12,411 nucleotides of DNA from Deferribacteres bacterium (GTDB lineage Bacteria > Nitrospirota > Thermodesulfovibrionia > UBA6902), in contig JAADFS010000309.1 of NCBI GenBank assembly GCA_013152795.1, forward strand, positions 1-12,411. Reading direction: 5' to 3'. How positions within the stretch are numbered: the first letter of the stretch is position 1; each line of letters opens with the position of its first letter. Shown here piece after piece: positions 1 to 5,901 of the stretch. A program made the position numbers and the translations under genes. Below the pieces are notes generated by a model that was not told the origin of the DNA, ran no database searches, and saw nothing but the letters and a program-made list of their open reading frames with translations.

Positions 1-338
1 TTAGCAGCAATTCCTAAAGTAGCTGTTAGAGCATCTGCATCAGCTCCCCGAGCACAAGAAAGATAATGCAAGACTTTCAGGTCTATAGGTTTTAAAAGAT
101 TCCGGGCAGCAACCCAATTGTAATAGACCTCTGGCAAATATTGAACAATAACAAGGTCAGGAAAACCTGTCTCTATTCGAGGTTCATAGAAAATTGCTAC
201 TGCCCCCTTTTTCCATCGAAAACACTGAGGAACATACTTGACAAAAGAATTCACAAGCTCAGTTTCAGGCCCCGTGGTACCATTACGTGAAAGTAACCCG
301 ATTTTTTTATTCTCCCCAGTGAATTTGATAACTTTCAT
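1..338 (-). CDS. Partial gene: putative nuclease-like domain followed by HTH-like segment (3' end outside window)
   Basis: An open minus-strand frame runs from an ATG at 338 off the left edge, giving 112 codons with no stop. The product begins MKVIKFTGENKK. It has an ETELVNSF helix (Glu25 and Glu27) and then RIETGFPDLVIV (residues 54-65), where a Pro-Asp pair starts a hydrophobic strand. That pattern resembles the first half of a PD-(D/E)XK nuclease fold, but no clear following E/D-x-K was found. Residues about 84-112 (PIDLKVLHYLSCARGADADA onward) look like the start of a winged helix or helix-turn-helix. A purine-rich GGGGAAGG lies about 6 bases before the ATG, an acceptable ribosome site. 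The gene is AT-richer than the core genes to the right and sits beside a broken restriction gene, so a defence or mobile role is possible. That the frame is coding is fairly likely; the function is inferred and weak. Confidence 0.6.
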   Translation of the reverse strand, partial: MKVIKFTGENKKIGLLSRNGTTGPETELVNSFVKYVPQCFRWKKGAVAIFYEPRIETGFPDLVIVQYLPEVYYNWVAARNLLKPIDLKVLHYLSCARGADADALTATLGIAA

Positions 339-379
339 TATTCGCCTTCCCCTGTTCTGGTCAAAGCCTGGTCGTACCA

Positions 380-404
380 CCCTTTCTGGGAAGCGGAGAA
401 AGGG
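380..404. repeat. Short perfect hairpin
   Basis: CCCTTTCT (380-387) pairs perfectly with AGAAAGGG (397-404) across a 9-base loop. No T-tract follows on either strand, so it is not a canonical terminator. It lies about 40 bases upstream of the partial gene at the left edge and could sit in its leader. Confidence 0.45.
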
Positions 405-519
405 CGAACTGGGGAATATGTGAGATAGGCGAATCTTATTGCACCGCGTCTCAGCATCTCCACATCTCCGTTTCTCAGCGAATCAACCATCTACCTGCAT
501 CTCCTATCATTAGTTACCA

Positions 520-609
520 TTAGCCGATAATCTTATCGTAACTTACGTCCAGTTCATTGGCCAAATTCTGGGTAAGATAACCATAGCGATTAGTGAACTT
601 TATCCAGAC
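520..609 (-). pseudogene. Possible C-terminal relic of an unidentified protein
   Basis: A minus-strand frame of 29 codons runs from just after a TAA (610-612) to a TAA at 520-522, with no start codon. Its translation contains KFTNRYGYLTQNLANELDV and ends SYDKIIG, which has the helix-like composition of a real protein tail rather than random translation. It lies downstream of the restriction-nuclease remnant on the same strand but is out of continuity with it. The family is not recognised; it may be chance. Confidence 0.2.
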
Positions 610-670
610 TTACGTCTCGCACATTAAGTTTTTACAGTTGAAGACTTCTTCCTCCGCGTCATGCCAACCT

Positions 671-1435
671 TCACAGACTTGTTTTCTGCCCCAACGCCCT
701 TGCGAACAGCTTCGCAATGTATGTATCTTTGTCTTCCTGCTGAAAGAAGACGTGCCGTTCTTCGAATTGGTCCTTTGTCATTCCACCGTTCCACCACGCA
801 ATATCCCGTAACCGGCTGCCGGAAATGATAAAAGACTTCAGCGTCACATCAGGGTCCCCGAGCTGCTGTTCAAGTTCCTTTATGGTCCTGTAAAAGCGAA
901 TCTTCGGATCATCCGGACCTTCAAGATTCCTTAAGCCCTTCGGGTCGATGAAGTTGATATATTGTCTCCTGCCATTCAGAATCCAGAGTATGAAGTCAGG
1001 ATAGAAATTCCCGGCCTCGAAAAAACCGATACCCTTGCCGCGGCTCATGTTCCGCAGGAGATACATCTCCTTTCCGTTCAGGACACCTCCATTATTACCT
1101 ATAACCGCTCTTAAATCAAGCACAAAGTCTCTCTCTGTTTCGTTCTCCAGGACAACAGGTTTTATTTCTATCAGGCTGCTTTTGGCATAGAGAAGCGGTT
1201 CGTACAGGTGACGATTAAAAGCAATAGAATGAAGTGCGTGGAATTCGAAATTTTTCAATGAACGTGATGCAATCAACTCTTTCAGTTCTTTCAGTTTCTC
1301 GACGATATCCTTTCGGGAGTGCTCGATCAGCAGAACATACTCATCAAAGAAGTTCGGACTATGTTCTGAATCATGGGCTGGAAGCATGTCATGCGGCAGC
1401 TCCGGCCTGCGTGTTCTTGTAGCTCCCCCGGGCAT
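671..1435 (-). pseudogene. Orphan C-terminal nuclease domain of a type III restriction (Res) subunit
   Basis: The 254-residue product matches what is known of the C-terminal end of type III restriction Res subunits and related DEAD-helicase restriction proteins, which cleave DNA after ATP-driven translocation. Visible nuclease residues are ERDF (Glu102), FFEAGNFYPDF (Asp147) and NFIDPKG (Asp164-x-Lys166), a good PD-(D/E)XK site. Intact Res proteins are usually around 900-1000 residues with a helicase N-terminus; none of that is present. In frame, a TGA stands at 1475-1477, so the reading cannot extend upstream. The first 27 or so residues (MPGGATRTRR...) do not look like family sequence and probably come from the junction. 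A perfect AGGAGG lies 12 bases before the ATG, so the domain may still be translated as a standalone nuclease. No methyltransferase (Mod) partner is in the window. I call it a truncated remnant, though the catalytic domain itself looks undamaged. Confidence 0.65.
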
Positions 1436-1460
1436 CAGATGACCATGCCTCCTGTGACAC

Positions 1461-1480
1461 GACTGACTGCTTTGTCAGTC
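1461..1480. repeat. Perfect 7-bp hairpin next to a Shine-Dalgarno
   Basis: GACTGAC (1461-1467) pairs with GTCAGTC (1474-1480) across a six-base loop. On the minus strand it lies just before the AGGAGG (1448-1453) that precedes the Res-domain ORF, so it could shape that ribosome site. GTGAC/GTCAC flanks would extend the stem past a two-base bulge. Confidence 0.45.
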
Positions 1481-1500
1481 ACTTGTTCACAACAAAAGCA

Positions 1501-1537
1501 TTTGTCAATCACTTTTACCCCAAAAGTGATTGACAAA
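1501..1537. repeat. Perfect 16-bp inverted repeat, 5-base loop
   Basis: TTTGTCAATCACTTTT (1501-1516) is followed by ACCCC and then its exact reverse complement (1522-1537). The stem is AT-rich and no uninterrupted T-tract follows on either strand, so it is not a textbook terminator. The left arm is nearly repeated at 1471-1484 (13 of 14 bases). It may be a regulatory hairpin, a protein-binding palindrome or the core of a small mobile repeat. Confidence 0.75.
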
Positions 1538-1618
1538 CAGCTTTGTCGATAATAAATGCACAACACATCAAATATCAGGGCCGATGAGAGAACTGTCAAA
1601 AGTTTTGTCGTAAGCCTG

Positions 1619-1786
1619 TCAGCAAGTTGTGTCGCAAAATGTCGCAAGTTCATCTATTCTACTTGAGGCGGTAAACCTGAATGGTACAGAGAGTTCCTTG
1701 GCCCTGAAAAATGACTCGAAATGCTTCACTTCGTCAATAAGGAGAGATTTCCAGATCCATGTCGTGCTGATTTTGACCGTTAATAT
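1619..1786 (-). pseudogene. Possible relic of an unidentified protein
   Basis: A minus-strand frame of 55 codons is open between a TAA (1787-1789) and a TGA (1619-1621), without a credible start. It includes LLIDEVKHFESFFRAKEL and VPFRFTASSRIDEL, which has protein-like alternation. The FTASSRIDEL segment vaguely recalls a strand of B12-binding radical SAM proteins, but there is no CxxxCxxC cluster and the match is by eye. It may be a fossil fragment or chance. Confidence 0.18.
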
Positions 1787-1807
1787 TTATAAAAGTCTGT
1801 AAAATTG

Positions 1808-1816
1808 TGATATAAT
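1808..1816 (+). promoter_or_regulatory. Extended -10 promoter element for the DUF4160/DUF2442 pair
   Basis: TGATATAAT is a perfect extended -10 (TGn plus TATAAT), with no clear -35 at the usual distance. Transcription would begin near 1823, within or next to the GAGGAG ribosome site (1821-1826), leaving almost no leader. A TTGACC at 1773-1778 is too far away to pair with it. Confidence 0.4.
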
Positions 1817-1835
1817 TTCTGAGGAGCAAAATAAA

Positions 1836-1946
1836 TTGAGTCCGACAGTATTTAAAGCAGGGAAATATAGATTCCATTTTTTTTCTAAAGAAGAAAACAG
1901 AATTCATATACATGACAAAAAACATTTCAAAACCGGAAATAACTAA
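1836..1946 (+). pseudogene. DUF4160 protein, internally deleted (36 codons)
   Basis: From a TTG at 1836, preceded by GAGGAG 9 bases upstream, the frame reads LSPTVFKAGKYRFHFF then SKEENRIHIHDKKHFKTGNN and stops at 1944-1946. The first 26 residues match the well-conserved start of DUF4160 proteins (SPTVF..GKYRF.FFS.E...HIHV). Intact members are about 75-85 residues, with a central acidic/helical part (typically an AKFWL...-like segment) that is wholly absent. The final KKHF resembles the usual tail of the family, so an in-frame internal deletion of roughly 40-45 codons is the simplest reading. The last 35 bases overlap the start of the DUF2442 gene in another frame. DUF4160 and DUF2442 genes commonly occur as neighbours, a pairing often suspected of being toxin-antitoxin-like. 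This copy is probably inactive. Confidence 0.65.
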
Positions 1947-2178
1947 TATTTCAGAGCATGGATTCTGGATTCTTTTGAAAGATAAAGAATATTTCCTTCC
2001 CTACAAAGAATATCCCTGGTTTAAAGACGCCACTATAGCATCCATAACTAATGTTAAATTAATCCATGGTCATCACTTATACTGGCCGGATTTAGATGTG
2101 GATTTATCCACAGATATTTTAGAAAATCCTGAGAGATATCCATTAACCTACATCAAAACTCAGAACTCAAAACTTTGA
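1912..2178 (+). CDS. DUF2442 domain protein
   Basis: The 88-residue product fits DUF2442: after MTKNISKPEITNISEHGFW come a PWFKDATI segment (residues about 35-42) and HHLYWPDLDVDL (about 54-65), the two most recognisable motifs of the family. Function is not established; DUF2442 genes often follow DUF4160 genes and are suspected antitoxin or DNA-binding partners. The ATG at 1912 has no obvious ribosome site of its own and overlaps the end of the upstream DUF4160 frame by 35 bases, so translation is probably coupled. The family usually ends soon after an ENPE.YPL segment; here the frame runs on for KTQNSKL-type residues encoded by an ACTCAGAACTC microrepeat typical of the gaps, suggesting the native end was lost or extended. 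It converges with the AAA+ ATPase gene, with only 54 bases between the stops and no obvious terminator. Confidence 0.75.
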   Translation: MTKNISKPEITNISEHGFWILLKDKEYFLPYKEYPWFKDATIASITNVKLIHGHHLYWPDLDVDLSTDILENPERYPLTYIKTQNSKL

Positions 2179-2232
2179 ACCCGCAACCCACAACTCTCCT
2201 GCAACATTGAAGTTTATCATGACCGCGGATCG

Positions 2233-3426
2233 TCAGCTTTTCCTGCCCGGTGAGGCTGCCTGTAACCAGAAGAAAAGTGCATAGAGTTCACTGGTGAATT
2301 CATATTCCCCCCGCTGCGTTCCCAAAGGCTGGGCGATAACACCCAGGTTCTTCATTTTTTGCAGGAAATTGTTGAGAACCCTTGATTCGTCCCCGGAAAT
2401 TCTCTTTGATATATCCTTCTTGGAAAACCGATGCTCAAATGGATCTTTAACAATTTTGCTGAGAATGCGCATGTACTTTTCACTGCGGATGGTAGCCAAT
2501 ACTTTGGGTTCGATGTATTTTGCACCGATTGCTTCCGCAGCCCGTACCACCCCCTGCAATGCATCATTTTTATCAATAGTATTGTCTTCGTCTGTCTTAA
2601 ATACCGCATCTCCGATTTCATGCATGAAGACCGGATGCCCACCGGAAAAACGGCACAATAATTCCATTGCCCCCTTTTTGACTTCCACACCGACTTTTGA
2701 AAAAGCCTTTTCAAAAAACTCTTTCACCTCGGGTTCTTTGAAACGCTTAACATGGACAAGGTCAAACACCCTGTCTAAGGAAGGCTGATTGTTGATTAAT
2801 TGCCGGCGTCTCTCGGGCAGCCCTGAAAGGATCAAAAGCAGAGGAAGGGGCTCCTGGGACGTTGCCACTTCATCTACAAAGCTTTTCAACCAGTTTGCAA
2901 ATGCCGGAAATCCGGCAAGACCGTTGAGGTCATCCAGAACAATGATCAGCCCCTTTTTTTCATCCTCCAGGTTTTTCAGCAGGTTTCTGAGAACGTAGGG
3001 GAAGTCACTTACGGATTGCTTCAACTCATTTGATGAAGCTGTAAATTCCAGGGAAAAACCAAAGATGCCGACCTGTCTTATGTGATTGCCCAGGAAGGAC
3101 TTGACAGCCTCAAACCATTTTTTGTCCCGACTTTTCTGCAATAGTCTCTCGAAAATCCTTCTGACCATTTCCTCTAATGAAGAGACTCCTCCAAGGTAGA
3201 CATGAAGCCCCAACACATCATGTCGTTCCTCGGAAACCGCCAGCGCCATTCTGCACAGCGAACTTTTTCCGATTCCTCTTTCGCCTATCACGAAAATGCG
3301 TTCGAGGGATTGGCTGGCTACAGATTTGCCCACTGTGTCGAAAATTCTCGTGAGTTCCGGTGTGCGTCCTGTGAAGAATTCTATGGGGACGGGTACTCCA
3401 GGAGTAAATGGAGAGTATTCTTTCAT
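2233..3426 (-). CDS. AAA+ ATPase (ORC/Cdc6-like or STAND-like ATP-binding protein)
   Basis: The 397-residue cytoplasmic protein has a Walker A GERGIGKSS (residues 48-56), a Walker B IIVLDDL (161-167, acidic pair Asp165-Asp166), a sensor 1-like strand LLLILSGLPERR (196-207) and a FSGGHPVFMHEI stretch (260-271) typical of the sensor 2/lid helix of AAA_16/ORC-type ATPases. The C-terminal part (about 315-390) looks like a winged helix (SEKYMRILSKIV, then KKDISKRI). An FTGR motif at 18-21 precedes the ATPase core, as in many ATPases that begin with F.GR. The ATG at 3426 has an excellent AGGAGGAGG 5 bases upstream. Such single-gene ATPases are common in accessory DNA; the partner or trigger is unknown. 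No effector domain (nuclease, TIR, protease) is fused. A defence or regulatory role is only an inference from its neighbours. Confidence 0.8.
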   Translation of the reverse strand: MKEYSPFTPGVPVPIEFFTGRTPELTRIFDTVGKSVASQSLERIFVIGERGIGKSSLCRMALAVSEERHDVLGLHVYLGGVSSLEEMVRRIFERLLQKSRDKKWFEAVKSFLGNHIRQVGIFGFSLEFTASSNELKQSVSDFPYVLRNLLKNLEDEKKGLIIVLDDLNGLAGFPAFANWLKSFVDEVATSQEPLPLLLILSGLPERRRQLINNQPSLDRVFDLVHVKRFKEPEVKEFFEKAFSKVGVEVKKGAMELLCRFSGGHPVFMHEIGDAVFKTDEDNTIDKNDALQGVVRAAEAIGAKYIEPKVLATIRSEKYMRILSKIVKDPFEHRFSKKDISKRISGDESRVLNNFLQKMKNLGVIAQPLGTQRGEYEFTSELYALFFWLQAASPGRKS

Positions 3427-3441
3427 TATTTCCTCCTCCTT

Positions 3442-3450
3442 ACTATATCA
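3442..3450 (-). promoter_or_regulatory. Extended -10 element for the AAA+ ATPase gene
   Basis: Read on the minus strand, TGATATAGT lies directly before the AGGAGGAGGA ribosome site (3431-3440). It closely resembles the TGATATAAT at 1808-1816, with the same closeness to its ribosome site. No convincing -35 was found. The predicted start of transcription (near 3435) falls inside the ribosome site, which weakens the call. Confidence 0.3.
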
Positions 3451-3494
3451 CAGGGGCGGGATTACCTTACAGTGGCATAAAAACATCGCCAGCG

Positions 3495-3548
3495 GGCAAG
3501 GGAGGCTGCCGTAAAAGTTATAAGGGTTTTACGGCAGCCTCCCTTGCC
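3495..3548. repeat. Perfect 22-bp inverted repeat
   Basis: Arms 3495-3516 and 3527-3548 are exact reverse complements around a 10-base loop; the inner end is GCCGTAAAA / TTTTACGGC. The outer ends extend to GCG/CGC past one extra G. It lies between the DUF1015 gene and the AAA+ gene, both on the minus strand. No T-tract directly follows on either strand (a TTTTT appears some 11 bases beyond on the minus strand), so it might terminate DUF1015 transcription weakly, or be a repetitive palindromic element. On the minus strand the sequence running into the arm begins GTTACATAAACGCGG, related to the GTTGCATAAAC repeat found nearby. Confidence 0.8.
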
Positions 3549-3583
3549 GCGTTTATGTAACATCAGGGTATATTATATGAGGC

Positions 3584-3610
3584 TGTGATGCTCCTGTCAA
3601 AAGCATCGCA
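3584..3610. repeat. 9-bp hairpin
   Basis: TGTGATGCT (3584-3592) pairs with AGCATCGCA (3602-3610), including one T-G wobble, across a 9-base loop. It directly abuts the GTTGCATAAAC repeat copy that follows. Confidence 0.4.
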
Positions 3611-3633
3611 AATGTTGCATAAACCGGCAGGAG
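3611..3633 (+). repeat. Copy of a dispersed AATGTTGCATAAAC repeat
   Basis: AATGTTGCATAAAC is followed by CGGCAGGAG; the same unit, with two small changes, is at 5902-5926. Weaker relatives are at 7133-7152 and, on the minus strand, at the right flank of the 22-bp inverted repeat. All are intergenic, as expected of a genome-wide repeat family. Confidence 0.5.
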
Positions 3634-3657
3634 AATCCCACCGGGGTTTTGCGCAGG

Positions 3658-4929
3658 CTAAAACCTGTAAATAACCATCCCGGTCAGGAGTTTCGGATAG
3701 AAGTATGTGGACTTGGGGGGCATCCTGTGTCCGGCAAGCGCTACTTTCCTGACATCATGAATCCTCGTGGGGTTGAGAAAAAAGACGGCCTCAAATGAAC
3801 CCTTTTTGGCCCTTTCCACCGCAATGTCAGGGTCCATTTCATATTCATAATGGTTGACCCTCAGCAGTTTTTCGAATATGAATTTGTGCAGCACGGATAC
3901 GTCGAGATCTTTCAGGCATTCGGGCAGATCCACATCTATTATATCCGGGGATTTGAGAAGGAGGGTGTAGTATGTGTCCGCATTGGTGAGAAACATCCCG
4001 AATGAGTGGGTGTTGTCCTGCATTATTTCAAACATCCGCCGCCTTATCCGCTCTTCGGATGTTCCATCCGCGCTTATTCTCTGAACATCGAAATATCTCC
4101 CGAGGGTCTCTCTCGGGTTGATATCAGAGTCTATCTCCACAATCCGGTGCGTGGGCAGCAGGGTCAGCCCGTCATCCTCCATGTTGGAAAGAAACATGAG
4201 CACATAATTGAAAGGCTCCCGCCCCGTCCTGCTCAGACCCCTGGCCTCCATCTCTTTCATGAATGAAAACGCCGTCTCATAGCGGTGGTGGCCGTCTGCT
4301 ATGAAGATGTCCTTGTCGGAGATCTCCCTTTTTATCGTCTCGATTGAAGAGGGGTCGCTGATCCGCCAGAGGCGGTGGATGAAGCCGTCGCCGTTGGATG
4401 CCTCAATAAAGGGCTTATCCCGTACCGTCTCTTCAAGGATGGATGAGGCAAGCCTCTCACTGCTGCTGTAGAGGGAGAAAATAGGGCTGGTGTTTGCCTT
4501 GCAGTAACGCAGGATATTCAGCCTGTCCGACTTGGGCTTTGAATAGGTCATCTCGTGGGGATGAATCCTGCCGGTTTCAGGCTCTTCAATCCTTACCGCG
4601 CCGAGAAATCCCCTCGTCTTTTTTGTCCGTCCGCTTATCTCGTAGGTTATCTCGTAACAGTAAAACGCCGGCTCGGTGTCGCTTATCAGGACACCCTGCC
4701 GGAGCCAGTCCGAGAGGTATGCCGCGGCCCTTGTGTAGCGGTTCTCATGTTCGTTGTCCCCGTCCATGTCCCTGCCGAAGTCAATGCGGATAATGTTGTG
4801 GGGACTCCTGTTGTAAAGCACGTCCTTGAGGTCGTGCGTAACTATGTCGTAAGGAGGCGCCATGGTGGATGACGCATCCACCTTTTCGGGATTGTACAGA
4901 ATGCCTTTGAATGGGATTATTTCCGCCAT
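3658..4929 (-). CDS. DUF1015 (COG4198) family protein, possible free-serine kinase
   Basis: The 423-residue soluble protein shows the family signatures in order: APPYDIV (24-30), HPHEMTYS followed by a lysine-rich KPKSDRLNILR (123-141), the hallmark ADGHHRYETA (211-220), and LTLLPTHRIV (255-264). Length is normal for DUF1015, and the C-terminal AVFFLNPTRI segment is also family-like. The family is usually listed as uncharacterised, but some members have been reported as ATP-dependent free L-serine kinases related to the ParB/sulfiredoxin fold; applying that role here is an inference. The ATG at 4929 lacks a Shine-Dalgarno sequence (GCTGCATAACC precedes it). The gene diverges from the prenyltransferase gene across 88 AT-rich bases, so each has its own promoter there, although I see no strong consensus. 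It reads toward the AAA+ gene but is separated by 231 bases of palindromes, so cotranscription is unlikely. Confidence 0.85.
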   Translation of the reverse strand: MAEIIPFKGILYNPEKVDASSTMAPPYDIVTHDLKDVLYNRSPHNIIRIDFGRDMDGDNEHENRYTRAAAYLSDWLRQGVLISDTEPAFYCYEITYEISGRTKKTRGFLGAVRIEEPETGRIHPHEMTYSKPKSDRLNILRYCKANTSPIFSLYSSSERLASSILEETVRDKPFIEASNGDGFIHRLWRISDPSSIETIKREISDKDIFIADGHHRYETAFSFMKEMEARGLSRTGREPFNYVLMFLSNMEDDGLTLLPTHRIVEIDSDINPRETLGRYFDVQRISADGTSEERIRRRMFEIMQDNTHSFGMFLTNADTYYTLLLKSPDIIDVDLPECLKDLDVSVLHKFIFEKLLRVNHYEYEMDPDIAVERAKKGSFEAVFFLNPTRIHDVRKVALAGHRMPPKSTYFYPKLLTGMVIYRF

Positions 4930-5017
4930 GGTTATGCAGCATTAAGATTAACATTGAGTGCGGAAAAATTTCAAACCTGTTGCCTTTTCATATCGTGTAA
5001 AATTAAAATATTAAGCT

Positions 5018-5884
5018 ATGTCGTTATTCCGGAAATTAGCAGACTATCTCAGGCTTATAAAGTTTTCTCACTCTGTTTTCGCCCTTCCCTTTGCATTTAC
5101 GGCTGCCCTTATCGCAGCGGAGGGGATACCGACGTTTTACCAGATATTCTGGATAACCGTTGCAATGGTCGGAGGGCGCTCGGGCGCAATGGGAATGAAC
5201 AGGATAATCGACAGGAAGATCGATGCGCTCAATCCAAGGACCAGGAACAGGGAGCTTCCCAAAGGGGTTATAAAAACACACGAAGCGCTGTTCTTTACTG
5301 TTATCGCCTTTGCATTTCTGGTGCTGGCGGCCTATAAACTGAATCCCCTCTGTTTCAGGCTCTCTCCGCTGTTCATACTCGTGCTGCTCGTCTACTCCTA
5401 CACCAAGAGATTTACGTGGCTGTGCCACATAGTGCTCGGAATCGCGCTTTCACTCGCTCCGCTGGGGGCGTGGATCGCGATAAGGGGGACATTTGACATA
5501 GAGATACTGCCCCTGTGCCTGGCGGTGATGTTCTGGGTTGCAGGCTTTGATGTGCTTTACGGCCTGCAGGATATGGAATTCGACAGGAAACAGGGGATTT
5601 ATTCCATCCCGAAGGTCTTCGGCATAAGGCCGTCACTCTGGATAGCAAGGTTGTTCCATATCATCACGATAGCCCTGCTTCTGAGCATACTGCGTATTTT
5701 CGACCTGTCGGCCATTTATTTCCTGGGTGTCCTGATAGCGGCAGGACTCATGCTGTATGAACACACCCTTATAAAACCTTCTGACCTGAGCAAACTTAAT
5801 ATTGCCTTTTTTAATATGAATGGTTATATTAGCATTACTGTTTTTGTATTTACGCTGTTTAATTACCTGATTCCTTTACGTTAG
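5018..5884 (+). CDS. ubiA: UbiA-family prenyltransferase (MqnP/UbiA type)
   Basis: This 288-residue integral membrane protein attaches a polyprenyl chain to an aromatic acid during quinone synthesis. It has the first Asp-rich motif with N61, D65, D69 and then NPRTRNRELP (72-81), and the second motif around FDVLYGLQDMEFDRKQG (177-193; Asp178, Asp185, Asp189). Both bind the Mg-diphosphate of the prenyl donor. The GGRSGAMGMNR lead-in is characteristic of the 'other UbiA' group that includes MqnP of the futalosine menaquinone route, so MqnP is a fair alternative symbol. About eight hydrophobic segments are visible (for example 20-34, 91-107, 117-127, 137-154, 163-177, 214-226, 232-246, 270-285). 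The start has no Shine-Dalgarno; KFSHSVFALPFA directly after it is the normal N-terminus. No other quinone gene is adjacent, so the exact substrate cannot be read from context. Confidence 0.88.
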   Translation: MSLFRKLADYLRLIKFSHSVFALPFAFTAALIAAEGIPTFYQIFWITVAMVGGRSGAMGMNRIIDRKIDALNPRTRNRELPKGVIKTHEALFFTVIAFAFLVLAAYKLNPLCFRLSPLFILVLLVYSYTKRFTWLCHIVLGIALSLAPLGAWIAIRGTFDIEILPLCLAVMFWVAGFDVLYGLQDMEFDRKQGIYSIPKVFGIRPSLWIARLFHIITIALLLSILRIFDLSAIYFLGVLIAAGLMLYEHTLIKPSDLSKLNIAFFNMNGYISITVFVFTLFNYLIPLR

Positions 5885-5901
5885 AAGAGAAGGGTTACCT
5901 T

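Larger units (their letters stand above)
339..670. other. Gene-poor gap with low-complexity sequence and one small relic
   Basis: No convincing gene lies here. It holds a short hairpin (380-404), a CTGAGA/GGAGATG-type low-complexity stretch around 444-480 that reads as repeated CATCTCC and CTCAGC words, and a possible protein relic at 520-609. The 9-mer ACTTACGTC occurs twice (near 541 and 608). A 50-codon minus-strand frame starting at 490 ends in TAATG overlapping the start at 338, but most of it is the low-complexity stretch. Confidence 0.5.
1436..1835. other. 400-base gene-free stretch rich in hairpins and TTTGTC/GACAAA words
   Basis: No convincing gene is seen. Between 1461 and 1605 the words TTTGTC, GACAAA and TGTCA recur many times, including two strong hairpins listed separately. 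On the minus strand two near-identical 14-mers, AAGTGATTGACAAA and AAGTGACTGACAAA (13 of 14 identical), are 30 bases apart. A 72-codon minus-strand frame (1435-1653) is made largely of these repeats and is not accepted as a gene. The right part contains a possible protein relic (1619-1786) and the promoter for the DUF4160/DUF2442 pair. Confidence 0.5.

Noticed and set aside
338..490. 50-codon minus-strand frame (MVDSLRNGDVEM...) whose TAATG overlaps the start of the partial gene
   Set aside because: The first part is low-complexity CTGAGA/GGAGATG sequence and the rest spans a hairpin; no ribosome site or family resemblance.
1471..1537. CRISPR-like repeat-spacer pattern from the two similar TTTGTCA..TCACTT units
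   Set aside because: Only two units 30 bases apart, one of them part of a palindrome, with no further copies and no cas genes.
1435..1653. 72-codon minus-strand frame ending TGATG, overlapping the Res-fragment start by one base
   Set aside because: Most of it is the palindromic TTTGTC cluster and the protein is rich in unusual Cys/Thr runs with no family resemblance; the one-base overlap is suggestive but not enough.
1773..1805. Sigma-70 promoter using TTGACC as -35
   Set aside because: The nearest -10-like hexamers are 21 bases (TAAAAT) and 32 bases (TATAAT) away, outside the workable spacing.
2294..2788. 164-codon plus-strand frame inside the AAA+ gene
   Set aside because: It is antisense to a gene with intact ATPase motifs and has no ribosome site or recognisable domain.
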